Positions 7,748 through 15,909 of a stretch of DNA of 64,000 nucleotides are shown in pieces; position 1 is the first letter of the stretch, and each line of letters opens with the position of its first letter. Below the pieces are notes generated by a model. It saw only the letters and a program-made list of their open reading frames with translations. It ran no database searches and was not told where the DNA came from. The position numbers were made by a program, and so were the translations under genes. Origin of the DNA: Ovoidimarina sp039190895 (GTDB taxonomy: Bacteria > Pseudomonadota > Alphaproteobacteria > Rhodobacterales > Rhodobacteraceae); the NCBI GenBank assembly GCA_039190895.1, contig JBCCXY010000005.1:1-64000 (forward strand), given 5' to 3'.

Positions 7748-8065
7748 GCGACCGTGCGCCGCAAGCGCCTGTCGAGTGGGCCGTTTGTGAGAATCGGCTT
7801 GGTTAACAAGGGGGATGAGGCGATTTTGGCGCGTCGGTATTACGTCGGTATTTCGTCTGTAACGCGTCGGTGCCTCGCGCCGATTTGGCCGAGTAACAGG
7901 GCGTTCGGTGGTCGGGTGTTAGCTTTTGGGGTGAAGTGCGCCCTCGTCGCTTGCGGGGCGGTGCCGGGGTGAACCCCGGCCTACCACTGTGGTGGGCAGA
8001 TTGCTCACCCTACCGCGTGGCCATGTGCGGGGTGGTGGGGTGGAACCCCATCCTACCAGTGGGGG
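7748..8065. repeat. Intergenic region with three palindromic (REP-like) hairpins
   Basis: No gene is supported in these 318 bases. The right half holds three hairpins close together: GCCGGGG-TGAA-CCCCGGC (7963-7980), GGTGGGCA-GAT-TGCTCACC (7991-8009, one G-T pair) and TGGGGT-GGA-ACCCCA (8036-8050). The first and third are followed by similar CCTACCA tails, so the block looks like tandem copies of a dispersed palindromic repeat. It lies between the convergent ends of the permease and the kinase and could also act as a bidirectional terminator. Confidence 0.55.
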
Positions 8066-10264
8066 CTATGGGCGGCTTAGGGTTTCTAGGGCGGCTTTGA
8101 GTTCTTCGGGGTCGAGGGGTTTTGTGAGCAGGGGCAGGTTCATTACCTCGCAGCCGAGGCGCAACTCGGGGGAGCGGTCTGCCGAGATCACTAGGGCGGG
8201 GACCGGGCCGTAGCGGCGGATGACTTCGCGGTGCAGGTCGAGGCCGCTGTAGAGCCCGTCGATCTGGTAGTCGAGCACCATGGCATCGGGCACGATGTCG
8301 ATCTCACCGAGCATGTCCAGCGCCTCTACCGCCGCGCCGGAGCAGAGCACGTGCGCGCCCCAGCCTTCCAGCCAGTGCTCAATAGCGCCGGAGAGCACGG
8401 GGTCGTTTTCCACAAGCAGCAGGATCTTGCCTTCAAGCGCGCTCGGGTCGCTTAGCGCCGCCCCGGCCAGATGCGGCGCCGCCTGCCGAGGCGGCGCGGT
8501 TTCGAGTGTCACCGCAAAGCAGGAGCCACGTCCGGGCACAGAGCGCAGGCTGAGCGGATGGCCAAGGGACCGGCAGGCGCGGTCTACAATCGCCAGCCCC
8601 AGCCCAAGCCCGTTGGAGCCGCTGCGCGAGGGGGACAGGCGCGAGAACTCCTTGAAAATCTTCTCGTGATCCGCCTCGTCGATGCCGGGGCCGGTGTCGT
8701 GAACCTCAATCCGCACCCTAGACGCTCCATCTCGCCGGACGCCCACCACGACGCGGCCCTGATGGGTATAGCGAATGGCGTTGGTGATGAGGTTCTGCAG
8801 AATGCGGCGCAGGAACACCGCGTCGGTGACCACCCAGGCGTCGCTGTCGATGACCCGCAGGTCAAGGCCCTTGGCCTGAGCGGATGGCAACAGCTCGGTC
8901 GCCAAGGACGAGAAGAGGTCGCTGAGGCGGAGGTCCTGAATGTCGAACGTTGCCTGACCCACATCCAGTTTCGAGATGTCGAGCAGCGCTTCGATGATCC
9001 CCTCAACGCTTGCCAGTGCGCCAACGACCTTGTCCGAGATCTGGTTTGCCTCGTCACCCAGGTCCTGATCCTGCAGCGACGCGGCAAAGAGCTTGGCCGC
9101 TGACAACGGCTGGAGCAGGTCGTGCCCGGCCGCCGCGACGAAGCGGGATTTCGTTTCGTTCGCCCGCTCTGCCTGTTCCAGCGCGACGCCCAGTTCTGCC
9201 GTGCGCAAGGCCACGCGCTGTTCCAGCGTCTTGTTCACATCGCGCAGCGCGGCTGCCGCGCGGTGCTGCACGGTGACGTCCGAGAACGATATCACGAAGC
9301 CATGGTCTGGCATCTCTTGCGCGAAGACGCTGAAGATGATGCCGGTCTTGTCGGTGAGCTCAAACGTGATTGGCTTTCGCCCATCCCAGTGGTCCGCCCA
9401 CGCCTTGAGCCACTCAAGCCCCGAGCCTTCGCTGAAGCTCATCATCGGGCAGAAGAGATCGACAAACTGCGTGAACGCCATGCCCATTCGCGGCAGGGCG
9501 GTGGACATCATCCGCTCTAGCATGTGGTTCCAGCCGACGAGGCGTCCGCGCTCACTGAAGATGCAGATGCCCTGTTCGAGGTGGTCGAGCGTCGCTCGGA
9601 GCATCCGGGCCTGTGTGTCGACCAGTGTTTCGCGCTGGCGGCGCTGTTCGCGCATGATGTCGGTGACATCGGTTTGCAGAATGACCGTGCCGCCCTCTTG
9701 CGTGCGGTGCTCGCCGACCTGCATCCAGCGATCTTCCACCAGGGCGATGTTGAAGACCACGCGCTGGTCCTCGTGCCGGATGAGGCGGCGTCTGGCCCAG
9801 TCTTGCGGACCCATGTTCTCCGGCAAATCCAGGTATCTGGAGCCGCTGACCTTTTCGACGAACTCGTGAAACGACATGCCCTTCGCCAGCTTCGCCTTCA
9901 CGTCGCCGAGGCCATTGCAGAAACGGCTGTTGAAGAGTTGCAGCGTCTCGTCCCGGTCGAACAGGGCAAAGCCGTCGTCCATGCTTTCAAGCGCTTCGTC
10001 GAGGTTGGAGCGCGCGGTCTCCAGCGCCATGTTCGCGTCGGCGAGTTGCGCGTTGCTTTCGTTCAGCAGGTCGAGCGCTTTCTCAAGGTCGGCCGTGCGC
10101 GTGCGCACCTGTGCCTCCAGCAAGGCGGCGCGTTCGAACTGGACGTAGGCCGTGGTTTGGTCGTCTGGGGTCTGCTGGACCCGGCGCATGAGGGCGCCGC
10201 AGATCTCGACCAGCTTGTCGCGCTGGCGTTCGACCGTGTCGGTGGGGTTGAGGAGGCTGTCCAC
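8066..10264 (-). CDS. Hybrid sensor histidine kinase, PAS-PAS-HisKA-HATPase-REC
   Basis: A 732-residue soluble hybrid kinase. An N-terminal coiled coil (about 40-100) leads to two PAS domains, a HisKA box AAGHDLLQPLSAAKLF, an ATPase domain (NLITNAIRYTHQG, DTGPGID, GLGLGLAIV) and a C-terminal receiver with phospho-Asp in MVLDYQIDG. The build matches Pseudomonas ErcS'/NahK, whose gene also lies beside a FIST gene in the ethanol-oxidation region. GTG 10264 starts directly after the FIST stop codon. It probably signals to the LuxR-type regulator encoded two genes upstream. Confidence 0.85.
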   Translation of the reverse strand: MDSLLNPTDTVERQRDKLVEICGALMRRVQQTPDDQTTAYVQFERAALLEAQVRTRTADLEKALDLLNESNAQLADANMALETARSNLDEALESMDDGFALFDRDETLQLFNSRFCNGLGDVKAKLAKGMSFHEFVEKVSGSRYLDLPENMGPQDWARRRLIRHEDQRVVFNIALVEDRWMQVGEHRTQEGGTVILQTDVTDIMREQRRQRETLVDTQARMLRATLDHLEQGICIFSERGRLVGWNHMLERMMSTALPRMGMAFTQFVDLFCPMMSFSEGSGLEWLKAWADHWDGRKPITFELTDKTGIIFSVFAQEMPDHGFVISFSDVTVQHRAAAALRDVNKTLEQRVALRTAELGVALEQAERANETKSRFVAAAGHDLLQPLSAAKLFAASLQDQDLGDEANQISDKVVGALASVEGIIEALLDISKLDVGQATFDIQDLRLSDLFSSLATELLPSAQAKGLDLRVIDSDAWVVTDAVFLRRILQNLITNAIRYTHQGRVVVGVRRDGASRVRIEVHDTGPGIDEADHEKIFKEFSRLSPSRSGSNGLGLGLAIVDRACRSLGHPLSLRSVPGRGSCFAVTLETAPPRQAAPHLAGAALSDPSALEGKILLLVENDPVLSGAIEHWLEGWGAHVLCSGAAVEALDMLGEIDIVPDAMVLDYQIDGLYSGLDLHREVIRRYGPVPALVISADRSPELRLGCEVMNLPLLTKPLDPEELKAALETLSRP

Positions 10265-11446
10265 CTAATACCCCTCGCCCGCGTCCATCGGGAATATCGC
10301 GACACCGGTCATCGTATGGTTGACGTGGAGGGTGCCGATCTGCTCGCCATAGGTCGAGAAGCCAACGATGCCGTGTTTGCGCAGGGCGGCGTTGACCTTG
10401 TGGGTCTGCTGGCCGCGTTGAGCCTCGATCCGCCGCAGGACGCAATCGCAGCCGAGGATAGACGGCGCGGGGTAGCCGTTGACGATCTCGGACACCTTCG
10501 CGTCAAGGTCGGCGGCCATATCGCCCGCCTCGGCCACGGTGAGGACCATGCCCTCGTCGATGGCCGAGAAGAACACGAGGTGGCCCTGGGCGTTGACACG
10601 CTGGATCGCGCGGACGTGGTATTGGCCGCCGATGCAGACCGTGACGGGGTTGGCGGCGAAGATGAGTTCGTCAAGCTGGCCCGGGTCCTTGCCGATGAGT
10701 CTGGCGTATTCGGCGGCTGCCGGTTCCGCGTTGATCGATTTGACGACCCGCTCTTTCGGGTCGGCCTCTGTCACGACCATGCGGGTGTCGGTGGGCGACA
10801 TGTGGTTGATCGAAAAGACGCGGGTCAGGCAGTTCGTGACGACAAAGGTCAGGGTGGCGGCGTTGCGATAGACCTTGCCGTTGACCCCGACGTAGGAGTG
10901 CTGGAACCGCAGCCCGTCGCCAGCCGATCCGCCGAACAGGGGAAATCCGGCAAGGTGCGGAGAGACGGCAGAGACCAGCGCGTCTTCGCAGCGCGACAGG
11001 CCGTCGACCATCATGAAGCTGAAGCCGCCTTTCATCGTTGGGTTTGCGGCCTGAACGGCGATGCGATCCTGCACGAGCTTTTCGACCTCGATTTTCAGGT
11101 CGGCGCCGTCGAGGTTTTCGATCAGGCAGGTCCGTGCGGAAAAGAGCGAGCTTGGAAAGCCCACCGCAAGGACAGTATCGTTGACGTATCCGTCGGACCC
11201 GAGTTCGCCTGCGGTGGTGCATCCGACCACGGTGCAGCGCAACGCGTCATGCAACTCTTGCATGAGCGTTTGAAAGGGTCCCTCGGCTCCGGCGAATACT
11301 ACCACGTGGGCTAGACCGACGCCCGAAAGCTGTTCGAGGATCCGTGCCGCGCAGTCGGGGTCGTGCACGGATGCTTCGGCGGTCAAGAACGCACTTCGGT
11401 AGCCTTCGCCCGGCTCGCCAAATGGCGGCGCAAGCAAGCGTCCCAT
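10265..11446 (-). CDS. FIST-domain sensor protein (NosP-like)
   Basis: A 393-residue FIST_N plus FIST_C protein. Typical pieces are CTTAGELG near residue 75, FPLFGGSAGDGLRF near 170 and a C-terminal half ending in FSTYGEQIGTLHVNHTMTG. In Pseudomonas and Vibrio, FIST protein NosP binds haem/NO and controls the adjacent hybrid kinase. Here it sits immediately upstream of the kinase in the same operon, so it is its likely input partner. GGGAGGAAG lies 9 bases before the ATG. Whether it binds haem cannot be read. Confidence 0.85.
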   Translation of the reverse strand: MGRLLAPPFGEPGEGYRSAFLTAEASVHDPDCAARILEQLSGVGLAHVVVFAGAEGPFQTLMQELHDALRCTVVGCTTAGELGSDGYVNDTVLAVGFPSSLFSARTCLIENLDGADLKIEVEKLVQDRIAVQAANPTMKGGFSFMMVDGLSRCEDALVSAVSPHLAGFPLFGGSAGDGLRFQHSYVGVNGKVYRNAATLTFVVTNCLTRVFSINHMSPTDTRMVVTEADPKERVVKSINAEPAAAEYARLIGKDPGQLDELIFAANPVTVCIGGQYHVRAIQRVNAQGHLVFFSAIDEGMVLTVAEAGDMAADLDAKVSEIVNGYPAPSILGCDCVLRRIEAQRGQQTHKVNAALRKHGIVGFSTYGEQIGTLHVNHTMTGVAIFPMDAGEGY

Positions 11447-11472
11447 GGTTCAAACTTCCTCCCGGGGGGAGG

Positions 11473-12189
11473 TTAGACGCTGTTTCCGGCGTCAGGCAAG
11501 CTTGAATCGAAGCGTGCGTCATTTGCGACCAGGACCGCCTGGGTTCGGTTCTGCACGCCCAGCTTGCGCATGATGGCGGTAACGTGGGCTTTGACGGTGG
11601 CTTCGGCAATCGACAGTTCGAAGGCGATTTGCTTGTTGAGCATGCCGTCGCAAATCAACTCCAGAATGCGGGCCTGCTGGGGTGTCAGGCTTGCGACAGA
11701 GCGCATGGCGTTGCTTTGGCGGTCCACCGGTTCGGCGGCAACGAAGTTGTCGGGGACGAAGGTTCGGCCCTGTTCGATGGCGTCGATGGCGCGGCGGAAG
11801 GTGTTGCGGGGGGAGTGCTTGGGCACGTACCCCGAGGCCCCGGCTTTGAGCGCCTGCGTGACGACCGCATTATCGGCGAGAGAGCTGACAACGATCACCG
11901 GCGCCGGGTCGACGGCCTTGAGCATGCGGACGAGGCCGTCGAAGCCACTGACGTCGGGCATGTGCAGGTCGAGGACAACAAGCCCGGGGCGAGTCGGGCG
12001 CGTGGCGACGGTGTTGAGGCCGTCTTGCAGGCAGTTTGCGATCTCGATGGCGCGGAATTCGCAGATCGACCGAAGGGTCAGTTCCAGCGCATCGCAGAAC
12101 ATCGGGTGGTCGTCGACAATCATCGCCCAGTCGTCTGGTTTGAACGTTTTCGTCGGCATAAGCGCAGAACGGGCGGTTTGGATCGTCAT
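11473..12189 (-). CDS. LuxR/NarL-type response regulator (ErbR/MxaB-like)
   Basis: The receiver domain spans residues 15-135 (IVDDHPMF, phospho-Asp in LVVLDLHMPDVSG, VSSLADN) and is followed by a GerE-type HTH (LTPQQARILELICDGMLNKQIA, then AEATVKAHVTAIMRKLG). It is the first gene of a regulator-FIST-kinase operon and lies beside the PQQ dehydrogenase, as ErbR/AgmR and MxaB regulators do. It is the best candidate to bind the shared GTCGTA motif. Two starts are possible (12189, 12159); neither has a clear ribosome site. Confidence 0.85.
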   Translation of the reverse strand: MTIQTARSALMPTKTFKPDDWAMIVDDHPMFCDALELTLRSICEFRAIEIANCLQDGLNTVATRPTRPGLVVLDLHMPDVSGFDGLVRMLKAVDPAPVIVVSSLADNAVVTQALKAGASGYVPKHSPRNTFRRAIDAIEQGRTFVPDNFVAAEPVDRQSNAMRSVASLTPQQARILELICDGMLNKQIAFELSIAEATVKAHVTAIMRKLGVQNRTQAVLVANDARFDSSLPDAGNSV

Positions 12190-12271
12190 TGGGGAACTAT
12201 AGCAGCGGTTGGGCGCAGCGCATCTAATCCAAAAGTCGCAAGGGGTTGGGGCGGCCTGGCGGGCCGCTCTT

Positions 12272-12287
12272 CGCCCCTTTCGGGGCG
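12272..12287. repeat. Short GC hairpin repeated elsewhere in the window
   Basis: CGCCCC-TTTC-GGGGCG forms a 6-bp stem. The surrounding sequence (TCGCCCCTTTCGGGGCGCCT, then CGCC) recurs almost exactly at 24691-24714. It lies between the terminator of the dehydrogenase and the regulator start and may be a dispersed palindrome. Confidence 0.4.
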
Positions 12288-12303
12288 CCTCGCCCGGTGT
12301 GGC

Positions 12304-12336
12304 CAAACAAAAATGCGCGCTCCGTTGGAGCGCGCA
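12304..12336 (-). terminator. Intrinsic terminator of the PQQ alcohol dehydrogenase
   Basis: A perfect 10-bp stem, TGCGCGCTCC/GGAGCGCGCA (12314-12323 and 12327-12336) with a 3-base loop, is followed on the minus strand by TTTTTGTTTG. It begins 46 bases after the dehydrogenase stop codon and separates it from the regulator operon on the same strand. Confidence 0.85.
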
Positions 12337-12381
12337 AAGTTTGTTGCCGGTGGGAGAGGACCGGCGAAGGAAGCCGGCGGC

Positions 12382-14148
12382 CTAGTTGGCCGAGGCAAGC
12401 TCACGCGGGAGGCGGAAGGTCCAGAGGAGGCCGCCCTGATTGAGGTAGTTGACCTTCTTGGCCACTTCGCCACCCCAGAGCGGTACAGCGCCGCCCCAGC
12501 CCGAAATGATCGAGACCCACTGTTCGCCGTCCTGCATCCAGGTAACGGGTTGGCCGACGATGCCGGAGCCTGTCTGGAAGCTCCACAGTTCTTCGCCGGT
12601 TTCGTCGTCGAGGGCGATGAACTTGCCTTCGGGCGTCCCGAAGAACACCAGACCGCCTGCGGTGGTCATCACACCCGACCAGAGCGGGGCGTCGTTCTTG
12701 TACTCCCACTTCCATTCACCGGTGTCGGGGTCGATCGCCTTCAGGCTGCCGATGTGGTCCTGGTAGTTAGGCTTGATCGTGAAGCCCGCGCCAAGATACG
12801 CCGCGCCTTTCTTGTAGCTGATCGGCTCGTTCCAGATGTCCATGCCCCACTCGTTGGAGGGCACATAGAAGTTGCCGGTCCGCTGCGAGAACGCCATTGG
12901 CATCCAGTTCTTGCCGCCAAGGAACGAGGGCGAGGCAAAGATCACTTCGCCCTTCTTCCCGTCCGCCGCTGCCGACGGATCGCCCGGGCGGTTCTCTTCG
13001 TTGAAGATCGGGCGCCCGTTTTCATCAAGGCCCTCGGCCCAACTGATGTCCTTGACGAAGGGCACACCGCTGACGAACCCGCCATCGGCGGCGTCGAGGA
13101 CGTAGAAGAAACCGTTGCGGTCCGCCGTGGCGAGGCGCTGGTTGCCCTCACGGTCGTCATACGCGACGACCTCGTTCACGCCGTCATAATCCCAGCCCTC
13201 ACGCGGGGTGGTCTGGAAGTGCCACTTGATCTCACCCGTTGCCGGGTCAATCCCGATGCGGCTGGCGGCATACAGGTTGTCGCCGGTCCCATCGTTTGCC
13301 TGTCCGGCATCGCGCAGCCAGCTGTTCCATGGCGCGGGGTTGCCAGCGCCGAAGATCAGCGTATCGGTCCGCGCATCGTACGAGCCGCCAAGCCACGTGG
13401 CCCCGCCACCCGTCTTCCACATGTCACCCGGCCAGGTCGCGTTCAGCGTGCCGGTCATGGTGCTTTCTTCGCCGTTGAGCGTGCCCATGTGGCCTTCAAT
13501 CACGGGGCGTTCCCAAACCATTTCCCCCGTCTCGGCGTCGCGAGCCTGAACGGAGCCGACGATGCCGAATTCACCGCCCGAGTTGCCGGTGATGACCAGC
13601 CCGTTCACGATCAGAGGCGCAGCGGTATAGCTGTAGCCCGCCTTGTAATCCTCGATCTTCTTGCGCCAGACCACGTCGCCGGTCTTTGCATCAAGCGCCA
13701 TGATCCGTGCGTCGAGCGTGCCGAAATAGATCTTGTCGTTATAGATCGCGGCGCCCCGGTTGATCACATCGCAGCAGGGCAGAATGCCTTCGGGCAGGCG
13801 GGCATCGTACTGCCAAAGCTCTTCCCCGGTTTTCACGTCGATGGCGTACATCCGGCTGTATGAGCCGGTAATGTACATAATCCCGTCGTGGATGATCGGC
13901 TGCGTTTCCTGGCCGCGCTGCTTTTCGCCCCCGAGTGAGAACGCCCAGGCCGGAACCATGTTCTTGACGTTGTCCTTGTTGATCACCTCAAGCGGGGAAT
14001 AGCGCTGAAGGTGGCGCCCCATGCCGTTGGTGACGATGTCTTCCGGCGTCGCCTGATCCTGGGCCAACATCTCTTCGCTGACGCCCTGGGCCTGGGCCAT
14101 GCTCATGGCAATGACGCTCGCGGCGGTAGCTAGCAAAAATCTCTTCAT
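12382..14148 (-). CDS. PQQ-dependent alcohol dehydrogenase (XoxF/ExaF type, lanthanide motif)
   Basis: A periplasmic quinoprotein of 588 residues that oxidises primary alcohols to aldehydes and passes electrons to a c-type cytochrome. It has a signal peptide (cleavage near AQAQ), eight-bladed propeller tryptophan-docking repeats and the vicinal disulfide Cys125-Cys126 (ILPCCDV). Catalytic Asp320 lies in GWDYDGVNE. The second Asp322 (D-Y-D) is the hallmark of lanthanide-using XoxF, ExaF and PedH; calcium enzymes have Ala, Ser or Thr there. GGGAGGA precedes the ATG. Aldehyde dehydrogenase and Ped-type neighbours favour ethanol over methanol, but this is not proved. Confidence 0.92.
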   Translation of the reverse strand: MKRFLLATAASVIAMSMAQAQGVSEEMLAQDQATPEDIVTNGMGRHLQRYSPLEVINKDNVKNMVPAWAFSLGGEKQRGQETQPIIHDGIMYITGSYSRMYAIDVKTGEELWQYDARLPEGILPCCDVINRGAAIYNDKIYFGTLDARIMALDAKTGDVVWRKKIEDYKAGYSYTAAPLIVNGLVITGNSGGEFGIVGSVQARDAETGEMVWERPVIEGHMGTLNGEESTMTGTLNATWPGDMWKTGGGATWLGGSYDARTDTLIFGAGNPAPWNSWLRDAGQANDGTGDNLYAASRIGIDPATGEIKWHFQTTPREGWDYDGVNEVVAYDDREGNQRLATADRNGFFYVLDAADGGFVSGVPFVKDISWAEGLDENGRPIFNEENRPGDPSAAADGKKGEVIFASPSFLGGKNWMPMAFSQRTGNFYVPSNEWGMDIWNEPISYKKGAAYLGAGFTIKPNYQDHIGSLKAIDPDTGEWKWEYKNDAPLWSGVMTTAGGLVFFGTPEGKFIALDDETGEELWSFQTGSGIVGQPVTWMQDGEQWVSIISGWGGAVPLWGGEVAKKVNYLNQGGLLWTFRLPRELASAN

Positions 14149-14237
14149 CTGGGTCCTCCCTTGGCGGGCTGCCTGATCGTGGCGCGCGCATCCTCTTTAG
14201 TATCGGGGGAGATCCGGGCCCTTGAGTATTCGCCTTT

Positions 14238-14249
14238 GGTCTTACGACC
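14238..14249. promoter_or_regulatory. Candidate operator GGTCTTACGACC
   Basis: This near-palindrome (minus strand GGTCGTAAGACC) lies 90 bases upstream of the dehydrogenase ATG and 69 bases upstream of the divergent gene at 14318. Its GTCGTA core recurs at 14873, 20743 and 22516, all upstream of alcohol-oxidation genes. It is proposed as a site for the LuxR-type regulator. Confidence 0.4.
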
Positions 14250-14317
14250 CCACCGCCCTTGCCGCCGCACGCCCCCCGGTCGCACCATCGGGCCGCTTTT
14301 AGTCACGGGAGGGGTGC

Positions 14318-14860
14318 ATGGGCCGCACCGTATTGTTCTTCCTTTTTCTTGTCGCAGCCGGGGCCGTGATGGCGGGCGGCGAAAGGCCCGTCTATCTGCT
14401 GGATGGCACCGGACAGCGGGTACAGATCGCGAGCCTGCGTGTCGCTCCGGATGGATCGTATGACCTGACGATGGCCAATGCGCCGTTCACGGACCACTTT
14501 CTGTCGATGCGTCCCTTCAAGTGCCTTGAGGGCCCCGAAAAGCACTGGTGCCATGTGCCGTATCCGTATCCGAACGCGAGGAACATCTCGGTCGATTTCG
14601 TGGATCTGGAATACGACCTGCTGTTTCTGTGGAAGGGGGCGACAGACTATGGGATCGATACGTGGAACGGCATCTATTACGTGCTGACGAAGGACGGCGC
14701 GGCGTTGGTGGGGGCGGCGCACGAGATCGACCTTAGCCAGCTTGCCGTGCCACCGCAGGCAGGCGACATGCGCCCCGTGTCGGCGGAGGATCTTCACGAG
14801 ACCGATCCTGACAGCCACAGGCTGCCTCGGCTTGAGATCCCGGCTGCCGACGCCGGGTGA
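14318..14860 (+). CDS. Exported hypothetical protein of the alcohol-oxidation island
   Basis: A 180-residue protein with a clear signal peptide (cleavage near VMAGG). The mature part has two Cys in KCLEGPEKHWCHVPYPYP that could form a disulfide, followed by an aromatic and acidic stretch (SVDFVDLEYDLLFLWKG). No family was recognised. A strong GGGAGGGG lies 5 bases before the ATG. It is transcribed divergently from the PQQ dehydrogenase across a shared 169-bp promoter region and leads into the binding-protein gene. It is probably a periplasmic accessory of dehydrogenase maturation or metal handling; that is inference. Confidence 0.7.
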   Translation: MGRTVLFFLFLVAAGAVMAGGERPVYLLDGTGQRVQIASLRVAPDGSYDLTMANAPFTDHFLSMRPFKCLEGPEKHWCHVPYPYPNARNISVDFVDLEYDLLFLWKGATDYGIDTWNGIYYVLTKDGAALVGAAHEIDLSQLAVPPQAGDMRPVSAEDLHETDPDSHRLPRLEIPAADAG

Positions 14861-14872
14861 CCTACAGCCAAA

Positions 14873-14882
14873 GTCGTATATC
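14873..14882. promoter_or_regulatory. Candidate operator GTCGTATATC
   Basis: AAAGTCGTATATCGG lies about 55 bases upstream of the substrate-binding protein ATG, in a 75-bp gap. It shares the GTCGTA core with the other candidate operators of the island. Confidence 0.35.
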
Positions 14883-14935
14883 GGCCCCGGGCCGCGCCCG
14901 CCTAGTCTGAGCCCAACACGTTGGGAGGACGTACA

Positions 14936-15901
14936 ATGTTCATAAGACTGCTGACCGCCACCGTTGCGGCTGCTGTATTGGCGGGTCAGGTACTGGCCGA
15001 GGCGCCCGTATTGCGCGCGCATGTTCTGAAATTCGGCACCGTGAACTGGGAGCTTGATGTGATCAAGCATCACGGGCTGGACGCAGAGAACGGCTTTGAT
15101 CTGGAGGTTCACGGGGTGGCTGGTGGCTCTGCCGCGAAGGTGGCGCTGCAGGGCGGTGAGGCCGATGTGATCGTCTCGGACTGGCTGTGGGTCGCGCGGC
15201 AGCGGGCGGCGGGGAAGGATTATGTCTTTATCCCGTATTCCAAGGCCGTGGGCGGCGTGATGGTGCCAGAGGGCAGCGCGGCGCAGTCGCTTGCCGACCT
15301 GAAGGGTCAGAAGATCGGCATTGCCGGTGGGCCGCTGGATAAATCATGGCTGATCCTGCAGGCCTATGCCGACATGCAGGGTGTCGATCTGGCCGGCAAC
15401 ACCGAACAAGTGTTCGGGGCGCCGCCGCTGATCTTCAAGACGGCGCTGCAGGGGGAACTCGGCGGGGCGATCAACTTCTGGCACTTCATGGCGAAGATGG
15501 AAGCCGGGGGCATGCGCAAGCTCATCGATGTCAGCGACGCGGCAGAGGCGCTGGGCCTGGACCCCGAGACACCGCTGCTGGGCTATGTCGTGCGCGGCGA
15601 GATGCTGCGCGATCAGCCGGAGCTGGTGGCGAGCCTCGCGGCGGCGTCGCGGCAGGCGAAGGAGATGCTGGCGAGTGACGACGCAGAGTGGGAGCGGTTG
15701 CGCCCCCGCATGAACGCCAAGACCGACGCCCAATTCGACGCGCTGAAGGCGGGGTTTCGGGCTGGGATCCCGGCGCCCGGGCCAATCAATGAGGATGCCG
15801 CCGCGCGGATGCTTGATCTGATGGGCAGGGTCGGGGGCAAGGATCTGGTTGGCGACGCGGTGTCGTTGCCCGAGGGCACGTTCTTCGCGCCGGGCAGCTA
15901 G
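14936..15901 (+). CDS. ABC transporter substrate-binding protein, TauA/NMT1 type
   Basis: A 321-residue periplasmic binding protein with a signal peptide (cleavage near VLAEAP). Features typical of nitrate/sulfonate/thiamine-precursor binding proteins include LKFGTVNWELDVIKHHGLD, GGEADVIVSDWLW and LADLKGQKIGIAGG. The start at 14936 is set by GGGAGGA 6 bases upstream. The ATPase follows 8 bp downstream. The missing permease is most likely the gene at 6989. The ligand is unknown; the location suggests a compound tied to PQQ-linked oxidation. Confidence 0.82.
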   Translation: MFIRLLTATVAAAVLAGQVLAEAPVLRAHVLKFGTVNWELDVIKHHGLDAENGFDLEVHGVAGGSAAKVALQGGEADVIVSDWLWVARQRAAGKDYVFIPYSKAVGGVMVPEGSAAQSLADLKGQKIGIAGGPLDKSWLILQAYADMQGVDLAGNTEQVFGAPPLIFKTALQGELGGAINFWHFMAKMEAGGMRKLIDVSDAAEALGLDPETPLLGYVVRGEMLRDQPELVASLAAASRQAKEMLASDDAEWERLRPRMNAKTDAQFDALKAGFRAGIPAPGPINEDAAARMLDLMGRVGGKDLVGDAVSLPEGTFFAPGS

Positions 15902-15909
15902 GCGCGCCG

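Noticed and set aside
7963..8061. CRISPR array
   Set aside because: The repeats are short, unequal palindromes without regular spacers and without cas genes nearby.
9524..11314. 596-residue open frame on the plus strand
   Set aside because: It lies antisense to the hybrid kinase and FIST genes, has no recognisable domain and reads like a GC-rich shadow frame.
11584..13863. 759-residue open frame on the plus strand
   Set aside because: Antisense to the PQQ dehydrogenase and the LuxR regulator, whose motifs are unambiguous.
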